DNA of 64,000 nt from Methylotenera sp. (GCA_030682715.1 JAUXNQ010000031.1:35228-99227); one strand, 5' to 3'; shown: positions 1 through 9,139, counted from the first letter of the stretch. Program-made: numbers and translations. The notes: a model not told the origin generated them from the sequence alone.

Positions 1-777
1 CAGTGGCAGGATGGAATGCTACAACTAGCCTTGGATTGTTTGGCAGAAGAAACGCCAGTTGCATTAGTTTATAACGGTGTTTCTCATGCTGTCATGTTAG
101 CAACAGCCCAAGACCTTGATGATTTTGCATTGGGTTTTTCGCTATCTGAAGGCGTTGTAGACAATGCTAGCGAGCTATACGATATTGATGTTCAAGTGCG
201 GGATAATGGTATTGAGTTGCATTGTGAAATAGCAACCGAGCGTTTTGTACGGCTTAAAGAACGTCGCCGCACATTAGCAGGCAGGACTGGTTGTGGTTTG
301 TGTGGTGCAGAAAGTTTGGCTCAGGCCGTACGTTATCCTCAGCGCTTAATGTCTCAATCTGTATTTGCTGCGGCTAATATTATGCGTGCTTTACAGTCAA
401 TGCAAGCAAGGCAGGTGTTGCAACAACAAACAGGCGCAACGCATGCCAGTGCATATGCCTTAGCTGATGGCACGTTAAGTATTGTGCGTGAAGATGTTGG
501 CCGACATAACGCCCTAGATAAGCTTGTGGGTGCGCTAGCGAAAAGTAATGCTGAATCCGAGCTTGCTCGAGATGGTTTTATTATCACCACGAGTCGCGCT
601 AGTTTTGAAATGGTTCAGAAAGCAGCCAGTGCAGGCGTCAGTTTGTTGGTTGCCGTGTCAGCCCCCACTGGGTTAGCTGTACGTGTGGCAAAGGAATGTG
701 GCTTAACTTTACTTGGTTTTGCACGAGAGAATCGATATGTGGTATATAGTCACGGCGAAAGAATTTTGAAACAATAA
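1..777 (+). CDS. fdhD: Formate dehydrogenase accessory sulfurtransferase FdhD (5' end outside window)
   Basis: FdhD passes sulfur from a cysteine desulfurase (IscS) to the molybdenum cofactor of formate dehydrogenase, which is needed for enzyme activity. The frame is open from base 1, and the residues before the first ATG (QWQDG at 1-15) still look like family sequence, so the true start lies upstream and the protein is cut by the window edge. The family hallmark CGLC (Cys93 and Cys96 counted from the ATG at 16) holds the sulfur-transfer cysteines. The conserved segments AEETPVALVYNG and EDVGRHNALDK are present. fdsD follows 21 bp downstream, so this is the end of an NAD-linked formate dehydrogenase (fds) operon whose catalytic genes are off-window. 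Confidence 0.95.
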   Translation, partial: QWQDGMLQLALDCLAEETPVALVYNGVSHAVMLATAQDLDDFALGFSLSEGVVDNASELYDIDVQVRDNGIELHCEIATERFVRLKERRRTLAGRTGCGLCGAESLAQAVRYPQRLMSQSVFAAANIMRALQSMQARQVLQQQTGATHASAYALADGTLSIVREDVGRHNALDKLVGALAKSNAESELARDGFIITTSRASFEMVQKAASAGVSLLVAVSAPTGLAVRVAKECGLTLLGFARENRYVVYSHGERILKQ

Positions 778-798
778 GAGATAGAGAAGTTAGAGTAT

Positions 799-1017
799 AT
801 GGATATCCAACGTTTAATTTCAATGGCAAATCAGATTGGTGACTTTTATGAGTCCTACCCAAACCAGAGTCACGCTCAAGAAGATATTGCTGGGCACCTC
901 AATCGTTTTTGGGCGCTACCTATGCGTAAGCAAATTGCAGAGTATGTGAATGTTCAGGGTGGCGAGGGTTTGCATCAAAAGGTACAGACCGCAATAAAAA
1001 CACACTTACAGTTATAA
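799..1017 (+). CDS. fdsD: NAD-dependent formate dehydrogenase delta subunit FdsD
   Basis: This 72-residue protein matches the small delta subunit of soluble molybdenum formate dehydrogenases. Such enzymes oxidise formate to CO2 with NAD, the last step of C1 oxidation in methylotrophs. The typical segments MANQIGDFYESYP near the N-terminus and IAGHLNRFWALPMRKQI in the middle are visible. The gene lies directly after fdhD and is the usual last gene of the operon. Its last two codons and stop are part of an 18-bp tandem repeat (1009-1044). FdsD is thought to help assembly or stability of the complex; its exact role is poorly known. Confidence 0.9.
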   Translation: MDIQRLISMANQIGDFYESYPNQSHAQEDIAGHLNRFWALPMRKQIAEYVNVQGGEGLHQKVQTAIKTHLQL

Positions 1018-1044
1018 ATACTTCGGCAGTTATAAATACTTCGG
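1009..1044 (+). repeat. 18-bp perfect tandem repeat over the fdsD stop codon
   Basis: The unit CAGTTATAAATACTTCGG occurs twice in a row, at 1009-1026 and 1027-1044. The first copy contains the last two codons and the TAA stop of fdsD, so the duplication does not change the protein. It looks like a recent slippage duplication. Confidence 0.95.
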
Positions 1045-1064
1045 TATGAGTCGACTTGGCATTC

Positions 1065-1100
1065 ATCAAAAACTGCTTTCATAAGTAAGCGGTTTTTGAT
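1065..1100. terminator. Stem-loop between convergent fdsD and GT39-like gene
   Basis: ATCAAAAAC (1065-1073) pairs with GTTTTTGAT (1092-1100). The stem extends inward through TGCTT/AAGCG with one G-U pair, leaving a small loop. A/T runs lie on both arms. The position between converging genes fits a bidirectional terminator for the fds operon and the minus-strand gene. Confidence 0.65.
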
Positions 1101-1129
1101 ATGTGGTAGCAATCTCTATTTTTTCTTAA

Positions 1130-2779
1130 TTACTGGCGTTGATAAAGCCTAAAGCTTTCTTTTCTGTCTGCAGATCTCTTTCCTTGCCAAATTAACTTCC
1201 AGTCATCACCAGGTTGCATTCTAGTTAATCCTCTTTCATCTTGAATCAGATAAAAGTTGCAGTTAGCTGATTCAGCGCTACCGAGATGCTCTAGTTTAAT
1301 GTTGGTATAGTAGTGTAATAGTAGTCCTTGAGATTGCCCAACATTAAGGCTATTAATGCAAGAGGTGTTGCTAGGTATAGATGCTTGCATGCTCTTAAAT
1401 ACTGGCATATAGCTTTTGGCACTATCAATCCAAGGTAGCCATAGTGTCATCAGTAAACCCCATCCAAACGTCATGCCTACAGCCCAGTTTGTCACTGCAG
1501 CGCGGTTGCTTTGTCTGGCTCTGACACATGTAAAAATCCAGATGCTGGTAATAATGACAGCAAGTACTAGGCTAATAATGTTTAGATTAGCATTCTCCGC
1601 GCCAGATAAGAACTGCATACGTTCTTTAATTTTGCTGGGGTAACCTACCATCATTGCAAACCAGCCAAGCCAGATCAGTGAGCCAGCTAACGCAAATAAG
1701 GAAATACCAAACCAGTTGAGGGCTGATGCAGCACCGCGTTTGAGATGGTCAACACTCCCAGCACCTAGTGCAACTAGCGGCAAGAGCAGCGTTAGTGCAT
1801 TAATGTCTTTGTTGTCGGCGCCAGCACCTAATAAAATTAAGCTACAAACAAAGAAAACAATCATAAGTTGGAATCTGGGCTTACTAAGCAACTGGAGGCG
1901 ATAACGCCATAGACTCCATAATGCCAATGGTAATGCAGGCCAAGCATACCAGATTAATATTTTAAAGAAGTACGTGTAGTGATCATGCTTGAAACTGCCA
2001 AACTCGGCATTGAGCCATGCGGTGCATAGATCAGGGAAATATAATGCAAAAGGTACTAGCCACAAAGCAACGAGAGGTGTTGCAACTAAAAGTGCTGTGC
2101 TGAGGAAAATAGCAAAACTTTTTGTGCGCCAGTTGCTAAGTAATAGTCCTAAAACTAGCCCCGTAACTATCAAGATTAGTGCTGGTAGTAATCCCTTGGT
2201 TAAGAGCCCAGTTGCTATTGCTGCCCCCATTAAAATGCTTGCTCTCCATGGTCTGCGCTTGCTGAGTGCAAAGGCATAAAAGCCTGTTGCAGTGCTTGCT
2301 AGTGCAGCAACTTCAGCATTAAGGCTATGAGCATTTAAAATAAGACCGATAGTGCCTATCATGATGAATGTTGCATAACGACCTACACCGCGAGCCCATA
2401 ATTCGCGGCCAGCCATCCCTACCATCAATAGTGTAATAGACATCCACAGTGCGTTGATGAGGCGGGCGCCATCATGCATATCTACTAATGGGCTGAATAG
2501 CTTAGCGCTGGCAGCGGCAGTGAGATGATAGAGCGGAGGTAAATCTAGAAGTGTTTGGTTGGTAGCCAAAGGCGCTATTAAATGACCATTATCTAGAATA
2601 TCTTTAATGATGCTGATACTGGTTGTTTCTAGGGGTTTCCATGGGGTGTGACCAATAAGACCAAGAAATATCCAAATAATAGATAAAAGGATAAGTAGTT
2701 GTGATTTTGCGTTCTCACCTATGTGCGCGCGAGGCGTGGACATGTTGCCTTGCCAGTCATGATCAAGTTGGAAGCGCAT
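1130..2779 (-). CDS. GT39/ArnT-like polytopic membrane glycosyltransferase
   Basis: This is a 549-residue integral membrane protein with about a dozen hydrophobic segments in the N-terminal three quarters (for example around residues 29-42, 110-125, 180-240 and 335-370) and a soluble C-terminal tail. The layout and the segment WKPLETTSISIIKDILDNG after the first helix match family 39/83 glycosyltransferases such as ArnT. These use polyprenyl-phosphate sugars to modify lipid A, glycans or proteins on the periplasmic side. The usual Asp-Glu pair of the first periplasmic loop is replaced by Leu-Glu-Thr here, so the donor and acceptor cannot be named. A downstream ATG at 2743 is an alternative start. 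It is probably a single-gene unit, separated from rpmE2 by a terminator. Confidence 0.75.
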   Translation of the reverse strand: MRFQLDHDWQGNMSTPRAHIGENAKSQLLILLSIIWIFLGLIGHTPWKPLETTSISIIKDILDNGHLIAPLATNQTLLDLPPLYHLTAAASAKLFSPLVDMHDGARLINALWMSITLLMVGMAGRELWARGVGRYATFIMIGTIGLILNAHSLNAEVAALASTATGFYAFALSKRRPWRASILMGAAIATGLLTKGLLPALILIVTGLVLGLLLSNWRTKSFAIFLSTALLVATPLVALWLVPFALYFPDLCTAWLNAEFGSFKHDHYTYFFKILIWYAWPALPLALWSLWRYRLQLLSKPRFQLMIVFFVCSLILLGAGADNKDINALTLLLPLVALGAGSVDHLKRGAASALNWFGISLFALAGSLIWLGWFAMMVGYPSKIKERMQFLSGAENANLNIISLVLAVIITSIWIFTCVRARQSNRAAVTNWAVGMTFGWGLLMTLWLPWIDSAKSYMPVFKSMQASIPSNTSCINSLNVGQSQGLLLHYYTNIKLEHLGSAESANCNFYLIQDERGLTRMQPGDDWKLIWQGKRSADRKESFRLYQRQ

Positions 2780-2860
2780 ATTGATTAGCTCTGTCTCTGC
2801 ATCATTGAAGTGTACTCATTTTATATGAGCAATAAGGTTGGATAAGCGTAATACTAAAAC

Positions 2861-2884
2861 AAAAGGCAGCCTAAGCTGCCTTTT
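2861..2884 (-). terminator. Intrinsic terminator after rpmE2
   Basis: AAAAGGCAGC (2861-2870) and GCTGCCTTTT (2875-2884) form a perfect 10-bp stem with a CTAA loop and T-rich flanks. It lies 40 bp past the rpmE2 stop, and A/T tracts on both sides would let it work in either direction. Confidence 0.85.
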
Positions 2885-2923
2885 GATGAACGATAGTCTG
2901 CAGGCAGCTTCGTAACTTTTGAA

Positions 2924-3166
2924 TTACATACCGTATTTTTTACGGAATTTATCAACACGGCCAGCCGTATCAAGAATCATTTGTTTACCAGTGTAGAACG
3001 GGTGTGATTTTGAAGAAACCTCAATTTTAACTAATGGGTACTCTTTACCATCAGTCCACTTAATTGTATCTCTCGCATGGATAGTAGAGCGAGTTAAAAA
3101 AGTAAAGTCAGCACCAATGTCTTGAAACACAACTTCACGGTATTCTGGATGAATTCCATCTTTCAT
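2924..3166 (-). CDS. rpmE2: 50S ribosomal protein L31 type B
   Basis: This 80-residue protein is the L31 type B paralogue. It has the typical start [16 protein letters not shown], the segment [11 protein letters not shown], and an end in [10 protein letters not shown]. It lacks the CxxC zinc motif of type A L31; such zinc-free copies often replace the zinc form when zinc is scarce. An AAGAGG ribosome binding site precedes the ATG. It sits downstream of rho as in many beta- and gammaproteobacteria and is followed by a strong terminator. No Zur site was identified in the short upstream gap. Confidence 0.95.
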   Translation of the reverse strand: MKDGIHPEYREVVFQDIGADFTFLTRSTIHARDTIKWTDGKEYPLVKIEVSSKSHPFYTGKQMILDTAGRVDKFRKKYGM

Positions 3167-3286
3167 AATAATAGCCTCTTATTGATTGCCGAATGATACG
3201 GCATATGTTGCAAATTTTTTGCGTTAACTCAGCATTATATTTACATTGCTGAAGCTATGCAAGAAAAATTGTTTGGTGTAAAGGGG

Positions 3287-4546
3287 TTAGCCTCTACGCA
3301 TACTGTCAAAAAAATCCGCATTGTTTTTAGTTGACTTGATTTTGTCCAACAAGAACTCCATCGCCTCAAGGTCATCCATTGGGTAAAGTAGTTTACGCAA
3401 TACCCAGATTTTCTGCAGCACGTCTTTTTCAATCAACAGCTCTTCACGGCGTGTGCCTGATTTATTCACGTTGATAGCAGGATATTGGCGTTTTTCGGCC
3501 ATACGGCGATCAAGATGGATCTCCATATTACCCGTACCTTTAAACTCTTCATAGATGACATCATCCATGCGTGAGCCAGTATCAACCAGCGCAGTGGCGA
3601 TGATCGTCAATGAGCCGCCTTCTTCCACGTTTCTGGCCGCACCAAAGAATCGTTTAGGGCGCTGCAATGCGTTGGCATCTACACCGCCCGTCAATACTTT
3701 GCCTGAAGATGGGATGACTGTGTTATAGGCGCGAGCTAGACGAGTAATCGAGTCTAGCAAGATGACAACGTCTTTTTTGTGTTCAACTAGACGTTTCGCT
3801 TTTTCTAGCACCATTTCGGCAACCTGTACGTGACGTGTTGCAGGTTCGTCGAAGGTGGAAGCAACGACTTCACCCTTCACTGATCGTGTCATTTCTGTCA
3901 CTTCTTCAGGGCGTTCGTCAATTAGCAAGACGATTAAAATTATATCAGGATGGTTTGCAGTAATGGCATGCGCAATATTTTGCATCATGACTGTTTTGCC
4001 GCTTTTCGGGCTGGCAACAAGTAGACCGCGCTGGCCTCTGCCGATTGGCGCAATCATATCAATGACGCGGCTGGTAATATTTTCGGCGCCTTTAATGTCT
4101 CGCTCTAGTGTAAGCGGAATTGTAGGGAATAAAGGGGTTAAGTTCTCAAATAGAATTTTGTGTTTGGTATTTTCAGGCGCCTCGCCGTTTACCATATCTA
4201 CTTTAACTAAAGCAAAATAGCGCTCTCCATCTTTAGGGATGCGAATTTCACCTTGGATACTGTCGCCAGTATGTAAATTAAAGCGACGTATCTGGGATGG
4301 TGATACGTAAATGTCGTCAGGACCTGCTAAATAAGAGGTGTCTGGTGATCTTAAAAACCCAAAGCCGTCTTGTAAAACTTCTAAAGTGCCATCACCAAAG
4401 ATGCTTTCGCCTTTTTTTGCTTTATTTTTTAAAATAGCAAAAATTAAATCTTGTTTTCGCATGCGGCTGGCATTGTCGATTTCGTTGGCAATGGCCATTT
4501 CTACTAATTCAGTAACGGGTAGATGTTTGAGGTCTGATAGATGCAT
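3287..4546 (-). CDS. rho: Transcription termination factor Rho
   Basis: Rho is the hexameric RNA-dependent ATPase that ends transcription at untranslated C-rich RNA. The 419-residue length is normal. In order: an N-terminal helical domain (1-47), the cold-shock-like RNA-binding domain with the RNP motif DGFGFLRS (60-67), and the ATPase domain with Walker A ASPKSGKT (178-185), Walker B VVILLDS and the conserved end [16 protein letters not shown]. The start [18 protein letters not shown] matches the family. trxA lies upstream on the same strand, the common trxA-rho order, with a 153-bp gap containing a stem-loop. Confidence 0.98.
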   Translation of the reverse strand: MHLSDLKHLPVTELVEMAIANEIDNASRMRKQDLIFAILKNKAKKGESIFGDGTLEVLQDGFGFLRSPDTSYLAGPDDIYVSPSQIRRFNLHTGDSIQGEIRIPKDGERYFALVKVDMVNGEAPENTKHKILFENLTPLFPTIPLTLERDIKGAENITSRVIDMIAPIGRGQRGLLVASPKSGKTVMMQNIAHAITANHPDIILIVLLIDERPEEVTEMTRSVKGEVVASTFDEPATRHVQVAEMVLEKAKRLVEHKKDVVILLDSITRLARAYNTVIPSSGKVLTGGVDANALQRPKRFFGAARNVEEGGSLTIIATALVDTGSRMDDVIYEEFKGTGNMEIHLDRRMAEKRQYPAINVNKSGTRREELLIEKDVLQKIWVLRKLLYPMDDLEAMEFLLDKIKSTKNNADFFDSMRRG

Positions 4547-4636
4547 GAGGTCTCGCTAGAACAAGATGTGTGTAGAGATTAATGTAAGGCTTAAGATTTA
4601 AATGCCAGAGGCTAAGTTTTGTTGCCTGAAGGGGTG

Positions 4637-4672
4637 GCTTGGTTTCAAAGCTTTACGTGTTTAAAACCAAGC
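4637..4672. other. Stem-loop in the trxA-rho gap
   Basis: GCTTGGTTT (4637-4645) pairs perfectly with AAACCAAGC (4664-4672) over an 18-nt loop. It lies between trxA and rho. No clear U-tract follows on the minus strand, so it may be an attenuator-like or RNA-processing structure rather than a simple terminator. Confidence 0.45.
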
Positions 4673-4699
4673 GCTTGATTTATGCTAAGCGTAATGTGT

Positions 4700-5026
4700 T
4701 TAGATGTTGCTGTCAATAAAAGCTGTAAGTTGTGATTTAGATAATGCACCAACTTTTGTTGCTTCTACATTGCCATTTTTAAATAACATGAGTGTAGGAA
4801 TGCCACGAATGCCATATTTGGGTGGTGTTTGTTGGTTGTCATCAATATTTAACTTAGCTACTTTAATGCGGCCAGCATATTCTTTTGAAATTTCATCCAA
4901 AATTGGTGCAATCATTTTGCATGGGCCACACCACTCTGCCCAGTAGTCTACAAGAACTGGAATTTGCGATTGTAGAACATCTTGTTCAAAACTTGCATCG
5001 CTAAGGTGTGTGATGTGCTCGCTCAT
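4700..5026 (-). CDS. trxA: Thioredoxin 1
   Basis: This is a classic 108-residue thioredoxin that reduces protein disulfides in the cytoplasm with electrons from thioredoxin reductase. The active site WCGPCK is at residues 32-37, the cis-Pro segment [11 protein letters not shown] follows, and there is no signal peptide. The start [18 protein letters not shown] is typical for proteobacteria. It is transcribed toward rho. The 215 bp upstream contain no other gene and should hold its promoter. Confidence 0.97.
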   Translation of the reverse strand: MSEHITHLSDASFEQDVLQSQIPVLVDYWAEWCGPCKMIAPILDEISKEYAGRIKVAKLNIDDNQQTPPKYGIRGIPTLMLFKNGNVEATKVGALSKSQLTAFIDSNI

Positions 5027-5241
5027 AGAAAAAACCTTTAAGTTGAATATTACTAATAATACTTGAAAATGTGTATCGTAACGAAAAAAAATGGTTTAGT
5101 GAAGTCTAAATGTGTTCAATAAGATTTAAACTTTATGACACTAAATGCTTAGTAAACCACCTAGGGTGCAATTTTAAAGTCATTTATTGAGCGCAATAAC
5201 TAATTTATCGTGTGTTATTGACCAATATCGTCAGTCTCGAT

Positions 5242-6822
5242 TCACTGGATAATACTGAACTGAATACGCTCAACTTCATGAGTTCTTTCTATTAACTTAT
5301 TAAGCATAATCTGTTCAGTTCTTTGATTGCATGTAAATGCAAGTTGGCGACCATTGATATAAGTGCCTCTAGGTGCAATGATTGTTGCGGCCTGTTTGAC
5401 GGCTGTAATTTCTGGCAGTACTAGGATGTTGCTGTTAGAGCCGTGCTGAAAAGTCTGTGCGGTTGCAGTATCTGCGTATGGCGATATCAATTGAATCCCG
5501 ATATCTAGACGATCTCTAGTGCCACAGTTAGCCCACCTTATCAATCCTATAGACCATTGCGACTCATTCTTGCCTCTTAGTGCAATCAAACCGCCTACTT
5601 TAATATTTTTCTCAGCGGTGTGATACCGTCTAATCGATATCCCCGTCGCACTGATGTTTAATATTTTCCAACGCGAGGGTGGTGAGTTAGAAGCATTAGG
5701 TTCTGGGTTGCTAATGGTAGTAACAATCTGTGTTGTATTGATAATGTTGTGAATATCATCAGTACCTGCAACGATCTCAATGTCGCCAATTTTGGCTGAA
5801 CGATTAAAAAAACGTTTAGGTGATATGCCCCAGTTTTTAATTAGGTACGCCAGTAGTTCTATGTAGTCATTAGGGTTTGCATCTGGACTAATGCTTCCAT
5901 TTGCAGGGGTGGTGCGATTTTGAAGTTTGTTAAGGTCTTCATGGATGTCGCGAATAAGGTCTATGGTGTGTAACAGAAGTTCAGAGTCTGGATCAGGTGC
6001 GGCTTTTTGTTTGTTGTAGGGTGTTGGAGGTGCGTCTGATATTAAATTGATAATAAACGCACCTGTGCTGTTTTCCAAAGGCTCAATAGCTGTGATTCTT
6101 GCAGCGCTAACATGGTGTGCTAAGTAGTTTGTAATTGCACTGATGTCTTGTTGTATTAAGTGATGGGGTTGCGCCAAGCTCATTAGTAGCGTGTGCTTGT
6201 AGGTGTCTTCTATTGAAGTAAGTAAATATGCGTAGTTTTTAGTTTGTATCTGAGTAGGTTCGTCTTGAATGATTGTATGTATAACGCCAAGTTTTGCCGC
6301 ACAAAAGTAAAGTTGATGTAAATCACTCCAAATATGGTTAGGTGGCGTCTGATAGGTTTGGTAGTGAGCTAATGCATATTGTGAGATGGCATGCATAGCG
6401 CGCTGAATGGTAAGTGCTGAGCTTTTATCTGTGCCTAATTTGATGAGTTGGTTCTGTAGGTCGATTAATATAAGTTTGTAGCCATAACCAAGTTCTAGCC
6501 ACAATGCTTCACAAGCAAGTGCCGCAGATTTTGCTTTGTCTTCTAAAGGTAGGGTTGAGTTGATGTAGTTTGTAACAAGTGCGCTTGTTGTGTTGGTGAC
6601 TAGGGTGCGATAGCAGTCTAATGCTTGCATTCGTTGGTTGGGAGAAACTTTCTGGCGATTTAATGTTTCTAGTTCATTATGTAAATGCGTGGCAATATCA
6701 AGAGGGTCTTGTGTATTAAGTTCTAGTAGTAGTTCGTGTATTTTCTGCGGACGTGTTTCGGCAATAAATACTGGATGTTCTAGCAATGCTGGAATGTTGA
6801 GATTTAATGCCATATTATTCAT
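5242..6822 (-). CDS. Large protein with C-terminal PilZ-like region
   Basis: About 526 residues from the ATG at 6822 (a TTG at 6828 is also in frame). No signal peptide or membrane helix is visible. The first 270 residues are helix-rich and not recognised. Residues around 380-455 look like a PilZ-type beta domain: WKILNISATGISIRRY is followed by a VGGLIALRG strand and DIGIQLISP. True PilZ proteins bind c-di-GMP through an RxxxR motif and a D/NxSxxG motif. The NISATG segment fits the second, but a clean RxxxR is not evident, so ligand binding is uncertain. It is divergent from the TlpA-like gene and downstream of nothing obvious. Function unknown; c-di-GMP-linked regulation is a guess from the fold. 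Confidence 0.6.
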   Translation of the reverse strand: MNNMALNLNIPALLEHPVFIAETRPQKIHELLLELNTQDPLDIATHLHNELETLNRQKVSPNQRMQALDCYRTLVTNTTSALVTNYINSTLPLEDKAKSAALACEALWLELGYGYKLILIDLQNQLIKLGTDKSSALTIQRAMHAISQYALAHYQTYQTPPNHIWSDLHQLYFCAAKLGVIHTIIQDEPTQIQTKNYAYLLTSIEDTYKHTLLMSLAQPHHLIQQDISAITNYLAHHVSAARITAIEPLENSTGAFIINLISDAPPTPYNKQKAAPDPDSELLLHTIDLIRDIHEDLNKLQNRTTPANGSISPDANPNDYIELLAYLIKNWGISPKRFFNRSAKIGDIEIVAGTDDIHNIINTTQIVTTISNPEPNASNSPPSRWKILNISATGISIRRYHTAEKNIKVGGLIALRGKNESQWSIGLIRWANCGTRDRLDIGIQLISPYADTATAQTFQHGSNSNILVLPEITAVKQAATIIAPRGTYINGRQLAFTCNQRTEQIMLNKLIERTHEVERIQFSIIQ

Positions 6823-6980
6823 TTTCAATCAATTTATGTGTGTGGATGATTGTATGATATTGCTTATCTCAAAATTAGTATAAACAATACGTTAAGGTTA
6901 GCATACATCTAAAATTTTGTTTTTGCTAGTTTGTGAGTGTTGGCTGCTAAATAGTATCTTGCTGTTTTTATGGTGGATTT

Positions 6981-7457
6981 ATGAATAAGTTTTTATTCGT
7001 TTTGTTAATGTTGGTGTTTAGTTGCTTCTCAAATGCAGAGGTGGCTACCAAATCTAATTTCTTGCTTAAGGACATGGCAGGGGTTCAGCATCAGCTTTCT
7101 CAATACAAGGGGAAGTGGGTTTTGGTGAATTATTGGGCGACATGGTGTCCGCCGTGTCTGGAAGAGGTGCCGGATTTAGTTAATTTGTATGATCAGCACA
7201 AAAAGAAAGATCTTGTTGTGTTGGGTGTAGTGTTTGATTATAAGGATGTGAGCGAGGTGAGCGAGTATGTGGACGATATGCTGATGTCTTATCCCATTGT
7301 GCTGGGTGATGATAGTGTGATTGAGCAGATCGGCGCAGCTGATGTGATGCCTACGACTTTTTTTTACAACCCTAAGGGTAAATTAGTGAAAATAAAGCGT
7401 GGTATTGTGACTCGGCAGTATGTAGAAAATTTGATGAGGTCTGGTAGCCTACATTAA
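6981..7457 (+). CDS. TlpA/ResA-family periplasmic thioredoxin-like protein
   Basis: This 158-residue exported protein starts with a signal peptide (MNKFLFVLLMLVFSCFSNA, cleavage near residue 19). It carries a thioredoxin fold with the active site WCPPC (55-59) and the cis-Pro region VMPTTFFY. Such proteins keep periplasmic cysteines reduced, for example during cytochrome c maturation, or act as general periplasmic reductases. A GGTGGA ribosome binding site lies before the ATG. The partner protein is not evident from the neighbours. A stem-loop terminator follows. Confidence 0.85.
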   Translation: MNKFLFVLLMLVFSCFSNAEVATKSNFLLKDMAGVQHQLSQYKGKWVLVNYWATWCPPCLEEVPDLVNLYDQHKKKDLVVLGVVFDYKDVSEVSEYVDDMLMSYPIVLGDDSVIEQIGAADVMPTTFFYNPKGKLVKIKRGIVTRQYVENLMRSGSLH

Positions 7458-7481
7458 GGTTTGTTAACTTGTTTGAGGTGG

Positions 7482-7518
7482 CACCTTATGCGCATAATAT
7501 TTCTATGTGCGTAAGGTG
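7482..7518. terminator. Bidirectional stem-loop between TlpA-like and DUF3579-like genes
   Basis: CACCTTATGCGCATA (7482-7496) pairs with TATGTGCGTAAGGTG (7504-7518) along 15 positions with two G-U pairs and a 7-nt loop. It sits between two converging genes. Confidence 0.7.
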
Positions 7519-7538
7519 TTATGCTTAATAAGCTTTAT

Positions 7539-7856
7539 TTAGTGAGGCACAGGAATGCTGTTGCCGTTGCTATCAAGTACATTTAGTTGATTTTCATCAG
7601 CAAAATGCATTAACTGTGCGTAACCTTCTGGATTGACGACTTTAAGTTTTAAGTCCACCGCGAGGCAACGTACGCCATTGACCACGCGTGGTTTTAAGTA
7701 TGGTGAGTATTTTAGCTTGCGGTCTTCACCAAATGTAGCGTAGGTGCTACACATACGATCTACCCAGTCGCTAGGGCGGAACGGTTTGCCTGCACGAGTG
7801 TTACCTTCAATGATAATCTCTTGCGACTCTTGAGCATTAGTGTGTTCTGTTGTCAT
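7539..7856 (-). CDS. DUF3579-like conserved hypothetical protein
   Basis: A 105-residue soluble protein with no signal or membrane segment. The run RPSDWVDRMCSTYATFGEDRKLKYSPYLKP and the later DLKLKVVNPEGYAQLMHFADENQL match the small betaproteobacterial family known as DUF3579, from memory and without a search. Function is unknown. It converges with the TlpA-like gene and is probably expressed alone. The 291-bp gap upstream (7857-8147) contains no gene that I can support. Confidence 0.7.
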   Translation of the reverse strand: MTTEHTNAQESQEIIIEGNTRAGKPFRPSDWVDRMCSTYATFGEDRKLKYSPYLKPRVVNGVRCLAVDLKLKVVNPEGYAQLMHFADENQLNVLDSNGNSIPVPH

Positions 7857-8107
7857 TTAATAATTTACCGATGATTGCGCTACTTTAGCAGCTTAAAGAT
7901 TAGTTGCATTATATCATTGCCAGCCATGATGAAAACACAGCTTGTTTTAAAAGCTTTTGAAACTCGCGAGATGTTTTTGTCTTGGTTTGAGTGGTCTTTA
8001 ATCATTGCTATTGTCAGTAAGTTTTACACTAAACAACCTCATCACTAAATTAAAGTTAGTAGCGAGGTGGATGTGGTAGTGAGCATGCTTAGCTGAGTAC
8101 ACTTAGC

Positions 8108-8139
8108 TATCGCCAAGTTTTCTTATCGCCAAGTTTCTT
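8108..8139. repeat. 16-bp imperfect tandem repeat downstream of dolP
   Basis: TATCGCCAAGTTT occurs at 8108-8120 and again at 8124-8136, in a 16-bp period. It lies in the gene-free 7857-8147 stretch just past the dolP stop. No other structure in that stretch is convincing. Confidence 0.8.
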
Positions 8140-8147
8140 GCGTTTAC

Positions 8148-8717
8148 TTAAGGTATGTATTCAAAAACTTTGACTACAGTAGTCACGCCGCTGACATTAC
8201 GCGCGATTTCTACAGCAGCATCAGCTTCTTTTTGTGTAACGTAACCTAGTAAGTAGACGATACTGTTTTCAGTCACGACTTTAACGTAATTGGCACTAAA
8301 GCGATTTTCAGTCACAAATTGTGTTTTAATTTTTGAGGTGAGAAAAGAATCATTAGCACGAGAGCTCAATGATGTTTTAGGGCCGATCATTAACTCATTA
8401 GTTAGGCTGCGTACGCTCTCTGTCGCTAAAATGATATTGCCAGCCTGAATTTTTGCATTTTCATTAGGTACTTCACCCGTTAACAGCACATTACCTTTAA
8501 AACTAGTGATGTTCACGTGCGCTTCTTCACCAAGTGTGTCATGAATCTTTTTAACAGTTTTTAGTTCGATGTTTTGATCTTCAATATATACGCCAGAAGT
8601 GCGTCTATCTGCTGCCATAACACCCGTTGCTGCTGCGCCACCTACAATAACTGGTACGCAAGCGCTGATTTGAGAGGCTAATGCTAATGCGGCAAATAGT
8701 TTAATGGGTAGTTTCAT
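8148..8717 (-). CDS. dolP: BON-domain outer-membrane lipoprotein DolP (YraP)
   Basis: DolP is an outer-membrane lipoprotein with two BON domains that supports envelope integrity and septal peptidoglycan remodelling. I place the start at the ATG at 8717 because it gives a proper lipoprotein signal (MKLPIKLFAALALASQISAC, lipidated Cys at residue 20) behind an AAGGA ribosome binding site. A longer frame to 8780 would bury the signal and overlap yraN. Two BON repeats follow: VNITSFKGNVLLTGEVPNE and VVTENSIVYLLGYVTQKEAD. It ends the lpoA-yraN-dolP operon; the diaA gene often found in this cluster is absent. Confidence 0.93.
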   Translation of the reverse strand: MKLPIKLFAALALASQISACVPVIVGGAAATGVMAADRRTSGVYIEDQNIELKTVKKIHDTLGEEAHVNITSFKGNVLLTGEVPNENAKIQAGNIILATESVRSLTNELMIGPKTSLSSRANDSFLTSKIKTQFVTENRFSANYVKVVTENSIVYLLGYVTQKEADAAVEIARNVSGVTTVVKVFEYIP

Positions 8718-8769
8718 AATGAGCGTCCTTTGATGGGTTGATGATTTTAATTGGAGTGTAACTGTAGTG

Positions 8770-9129
8770 TTAGAAGGCATTTTTTATCCATTCTACTGCG
8801 GTTATATCTAGTGCATGCATTAAAATTGCGTCAAAGCGACAGGCGCTATCGCCATGTGTCTGCAAATAAAGCTCGGCAGTACGAGTAAGTTTTTGTTGTT
8901 TGCTGGGTGTGATGCTTATTCCAGCTCCACCGAATTTAACATTGCTTCGTAAGCGTACCTCAACAAACACGAGTGTTTTGCCATCATGCATGATGAGGTC
9001 AATTTCACCATGCACACAGCGATAGTTCTTCTCTAGTAACCTAAGTCCATTTTTTTGCAGAAAAGTTGCAGCAATCCTTTCCGCTGCCTGACCTTCGGTA
9101 AGATGTTTGGCTTGTGATTTTTCAGTCAT
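8770..9129 (-). CDS. yraN: UPF0102 endonuclease-like protein YraN
   Basis: A 119-residue member of the YraN/UPF0102 family, with a restriction-endonuclease-like fold. The conserved signature appears as GLRLLEKNYRCVHGEIDLIM followed by LVFVEVRLR, giving the E-D-ExK-like acidic pattern, except that the usual K of EVK is R here. Its function is not established; a role in DNA processing or recombination has been proposed from the fold. It lies 10 bp after lpoA and just before dolP, as in many proteobacteria. Confidence 0.93.
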   Translation of the reverse strand: MTEKSQAKHLTEGQAAERIAATFLQKNGLRLLEKNYRCVHGEIDLIMHDGKTLVFVEVRLRSNVKFGGAGISITPSKQQKLTRTAELYLQTHGDSACRFDAILMHALDITAVEWIKNAF

Positions 9130-9139
9130 TCATTTTGTT

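Noticed and set aside
3229..3252. TCAGCA/TGCTGA stem after rho as a terminator
   Set aside because: Only 6 bp of stem with a 12-nt loop and no T-tract.
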